Origin: Methylocaldum szegediense
GTDB lineage: Bacteria; Pseudomonadota; Gammaproteobacteria; Methylococcales; Methylococcaceae
Direction of reading: 5' to 3'
DNA length: 64,000 bases
Assembly (NCBI RefSeq): GCF_949769195.1
Contig: NZ_OX458333.1
Location: 186,001 to 250,000 of the forward strand
In this document: positions 62,322 to 64,000 of the stretch, in pieces
Layout of the letters: each line of letters starts with the position of its first letter
How positions within the stretch are numbered: the stretch's first letter is position 1
Program-made: the position numbers and the translations under genes
The notes under the pieces: generated by a model
What the model saw: only the letters and a program-made list of their open reading frames with translations
The model's database searches: none
Told to the model about the DNA's origin: nothing

Positions 62322-64000
62322 TCACCTGATGACCGTCCCCAAAATTTCGCGTAGCCGTCCGAAAAGACCACCGCTCGCCCCCACGCCACCCACCTCCTCG
62401 GCACGAGTCCATTTCGGAGTGCTGTCGTATAGGAAGTCGATGCTCCGATGTTTACCCTCGAACTCGAATACCATGCGCAAGCGATATTGCATCGGCGTTG
62501 CCGATAGCAGGCGGATATCCGTACCTCGGAGGGAGTCTTTGATGTAGTCACAAAACGGCCGCAAAAATGGATCCGTTAATTCAACGTCTTTCGCGGGCTC
62601 TGATCGCAATATGGCCTCCATGATTTGCAATGCCTCTGAAACGACATTTGAATCTGCCCCGTCACAGGGCCCAGCATCGCAACGCGATACTTTCCACATT
62701 TTGTTGTACACATACTCGACGACTGCGATCTTCCCTGCCCGACTCAAAAAATAGCGCTCGCGGAAGTTCAAGTGATCAAGACGATCCACGGAGATGCCAA
62801 CAGTCTCCCACGCTTCGCGTAAGCGCACATGATAAGCAAACAACTTCTCTTGCCCGTCACTGAAAGACAGGCGACTCCAATCTTCATCGACGATACAGTC
62901 CTCCTGGTTGCTCCGTGATGTTGTCGTCGCTAGATCGTTGCCCCAGACGATGGACGATTTATCGTCAAAACGTGGCGCGTTCACCGTAACCAGACATTGT
63001 TTGGCGCGAGTCACCGCTGTATAGGCCCACCGGAAAAAACCCTCATTCCGCTGCCCTCGCCTGTGGTCAAAGACAACTACCGCAGTATCCCACTCACCAC
63101 CCTGTGCCTTGTGACAGGTCAAGGCATAACCGTATTTCACTTGCAGTGCGTTGAAGTACTCGTCATGCAGGATCGCGAGCTTGAATTCAGACGTTTTCGG
63201 CTTGAGACTAGGGTTACGCTGGCGAAAATCGACGAGCAAAGCCCGTTGCTCCAAGGGTGATAACTCTCGCTTGGGTGAATTCAGGAGATTTTCGAGAATT
63301 TTGCAGTTAAAGATAATCTCGTGACCCATCTCGCGGTAGGCGAAGGAAACTCCACGGAACACCAGATCAACAGGTTCCCCAACTCCCTTGATTCTCACAG
63401 ACCTGTGTTCCGGCTGCTCGGCCACATGCACGACGCTTACGAGATCGCCATTGTATAGACCAGTCATCAAGGAATTCTTGTTGACTAACAATACGTCCCC
63501 AGCCTGCGGTCCTATGCTTTCGTTTCCCCAAAGGCGGCCACGTACTGCCCGGTTCAGATCCAATGCTTGGGCATTGGAGTACGTGATCAAAACGCAGTCG
63601 GATTTCGCTCTAATCGCTTGTTCGGAAAGCTTAACTGCTTCAGTTACCGAAACAGCGCGGATTTCCTCGTCGTTAGGCGATAGATCAAAAGTGTTGAAGG
63701 TCTCGGAAAATATGGCGTTACGCAGCGTCGTTGCCCGACCCAAAATGGCGCTACCTTTCCGCTGACGCATCACTTCGTTTAGCTCGTATTCTTCACATTC
63801 AAGTCCGAACGTTCGCCGAAGGTAGCTTGCGGAAAGTGCCGGCGAGAAAGTCTCACCCACTGGCGGCAACTGAGCGGGATCCCCCACGAATAAAATCTTC
63901 GCACCATGTCTTGCACCCCACTTGGGACATGCAAGCCCCGCATACTCAATTAAGTCTGCAAGAAGGCGTCCCGATCCGAACCGAAAGATGTCACCACTCG
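62322..64000 (-). CDS. SF1 DNA helicase (RecD/Pif1-like), N-terminus outside the window
   Basis: The frame is open to the window edge, giving at least 559 residues. Motifs are FVGDPAQLPPVGE (motif III, SF1B/RecD style), LNEVMRQRKGS, CVLITYSNAQALDLN, YGYALTCHKAQGGEW (motif V) and RWAYTAVTRAKQCLV (motif VI). Walker A would lie beyond the window. About 220 residues follow motif VI (from SSIVWGNDLATTT to ILGTVIR) and are not part of a standard helicase core. Its stop overlaps the GTG of the TPR/OB gene, so the two were made together. Host role is unknown. Confidence 0.88.
   Translation of the reverse strand, partial: SGDIFRFGSGRLLADLIEYAGLACPKWGARHGAKILFVGDPAQLPPVGETFSPALSASYLRRTFGLECEEYELNEVMRQRKGSAILGRATTLRNAIFSETFNTFDLSPNDEEIRAVSVTEAVKLSEQAIRAKSDCVLITYSNAQALDLNRAVRGRLWGNESIGPQAGDVLLVNKNSLMTGLYNGDLVSVVHVAEQPEHRSVRIKGVGEPVDLVFRGVSFAYREMGHEIIFNCKILENLLNSPKRELSPLEQRALLVDFRQRNPSLKPKTSEFKLAILHDEYFNALQVKYGYALTCHKAQGGEWDTAVVVFDHRRGQRNEGFFRWAYTAVTRAKQCLVTVNAPRFDDKSSIVWGNDLATTTSRSNQEDCIVDEDWSRLSFSDGQEKLFAYHVRLREAWETVGISVDRLDHLNFRERYFLSRAGKIAVVEYVYNKMWKVSRCDAGPCDGADSNVVSEALQIMEAILRSEPAKDVELTDPFLRPFCDYIKDSLRGTDIRLLSATPMQYRLRMVFEFEGKHRSIDFLYDSTPKWTRAEEVGGVGASGGLFGRLREILGTVIR

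Overview
The window reads as a gammaproteobacterial chromosome. Evidence is the housekeeping block ftsH-glmM-gloA-hfq-hflX-hflK-hflC-hisZ-purA-tRNA-Leu-rnr-rlmB, plus serS, erpA and an RlpA-like gene, all with gammaproteobacterial-type products. GC content is high by eye. The mix of an ergothioneine operon, methionine salvage (mtnA), an alternative aa3-type oxidase and many degenerate accessory genes would suit a methanotroph-like member of Methylococcales. That placement is a guess, because no methane monooxygenase gene is present.

Layout. 1-3182: ergothioneine operon egtB-egtD on the minus strand, followed by an ABC transporter ATPase and the start of an FtsX-like permease. 3471-15814: a biosynthetic region. 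One half is a tight minus-strand operon (flavin monooxygenase, stand-alone adenylation enzyme, GNAT, carrier protein, second GNAT). The other half holds a carbamoyltransferase, a tandem heme-oxygenase-like diiron protein, an AlkB-type membrane oxygenase and a cytochrome P450. The halves are separated by a dihydrofolate-reductase-like gene and a dead ABC permease fragment. 16108-18186: a TonB-dependent receptor with its own terminator. 18805-37567: core housekeeping genes on the plus strand. 37647-42348: a minus-strand oxidase operon (CuA subunit, a Ca2+/cation antiporter-like protein, a fused subunit I-III and a small membrane protein). Divergent from it are two cytochromes c, an HtrA-type protease, a 31-residue membrane peptide and an RND efflux pair. 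49735-58923: a decaying accessory region with one intact arylsulfatase. It also holds broken AIM24, formylglycine-generating enzyme, second sulfatase, outer-membrane protein and IS630 transposase genes, a HAD phosphatase and a block of intergenic repeats. 58940-64000: an SF1 helicase (N-terminus outside the window) whose translationally coupled TPR/OB-fold partner gene has been killed by a nonsense codon and an IS21-family insertion.

How parts fit. The 3471-15814 region has every class of part expected for a small tailored amino-acid or acyl natural product: activation, carrier, acyl transfer, several oxidations and O-carbamoylation. The combination matches no named pathway I know, and it is the best candidate for an undescribed system. 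The oxidase operon is a second point of interest: in its fused subunit I, the usual K-channel lysine and D-channel asparagines appear to be replaced. The helicase/TPR pair may be a remnant two-gene system of defence or DNA-processing type.
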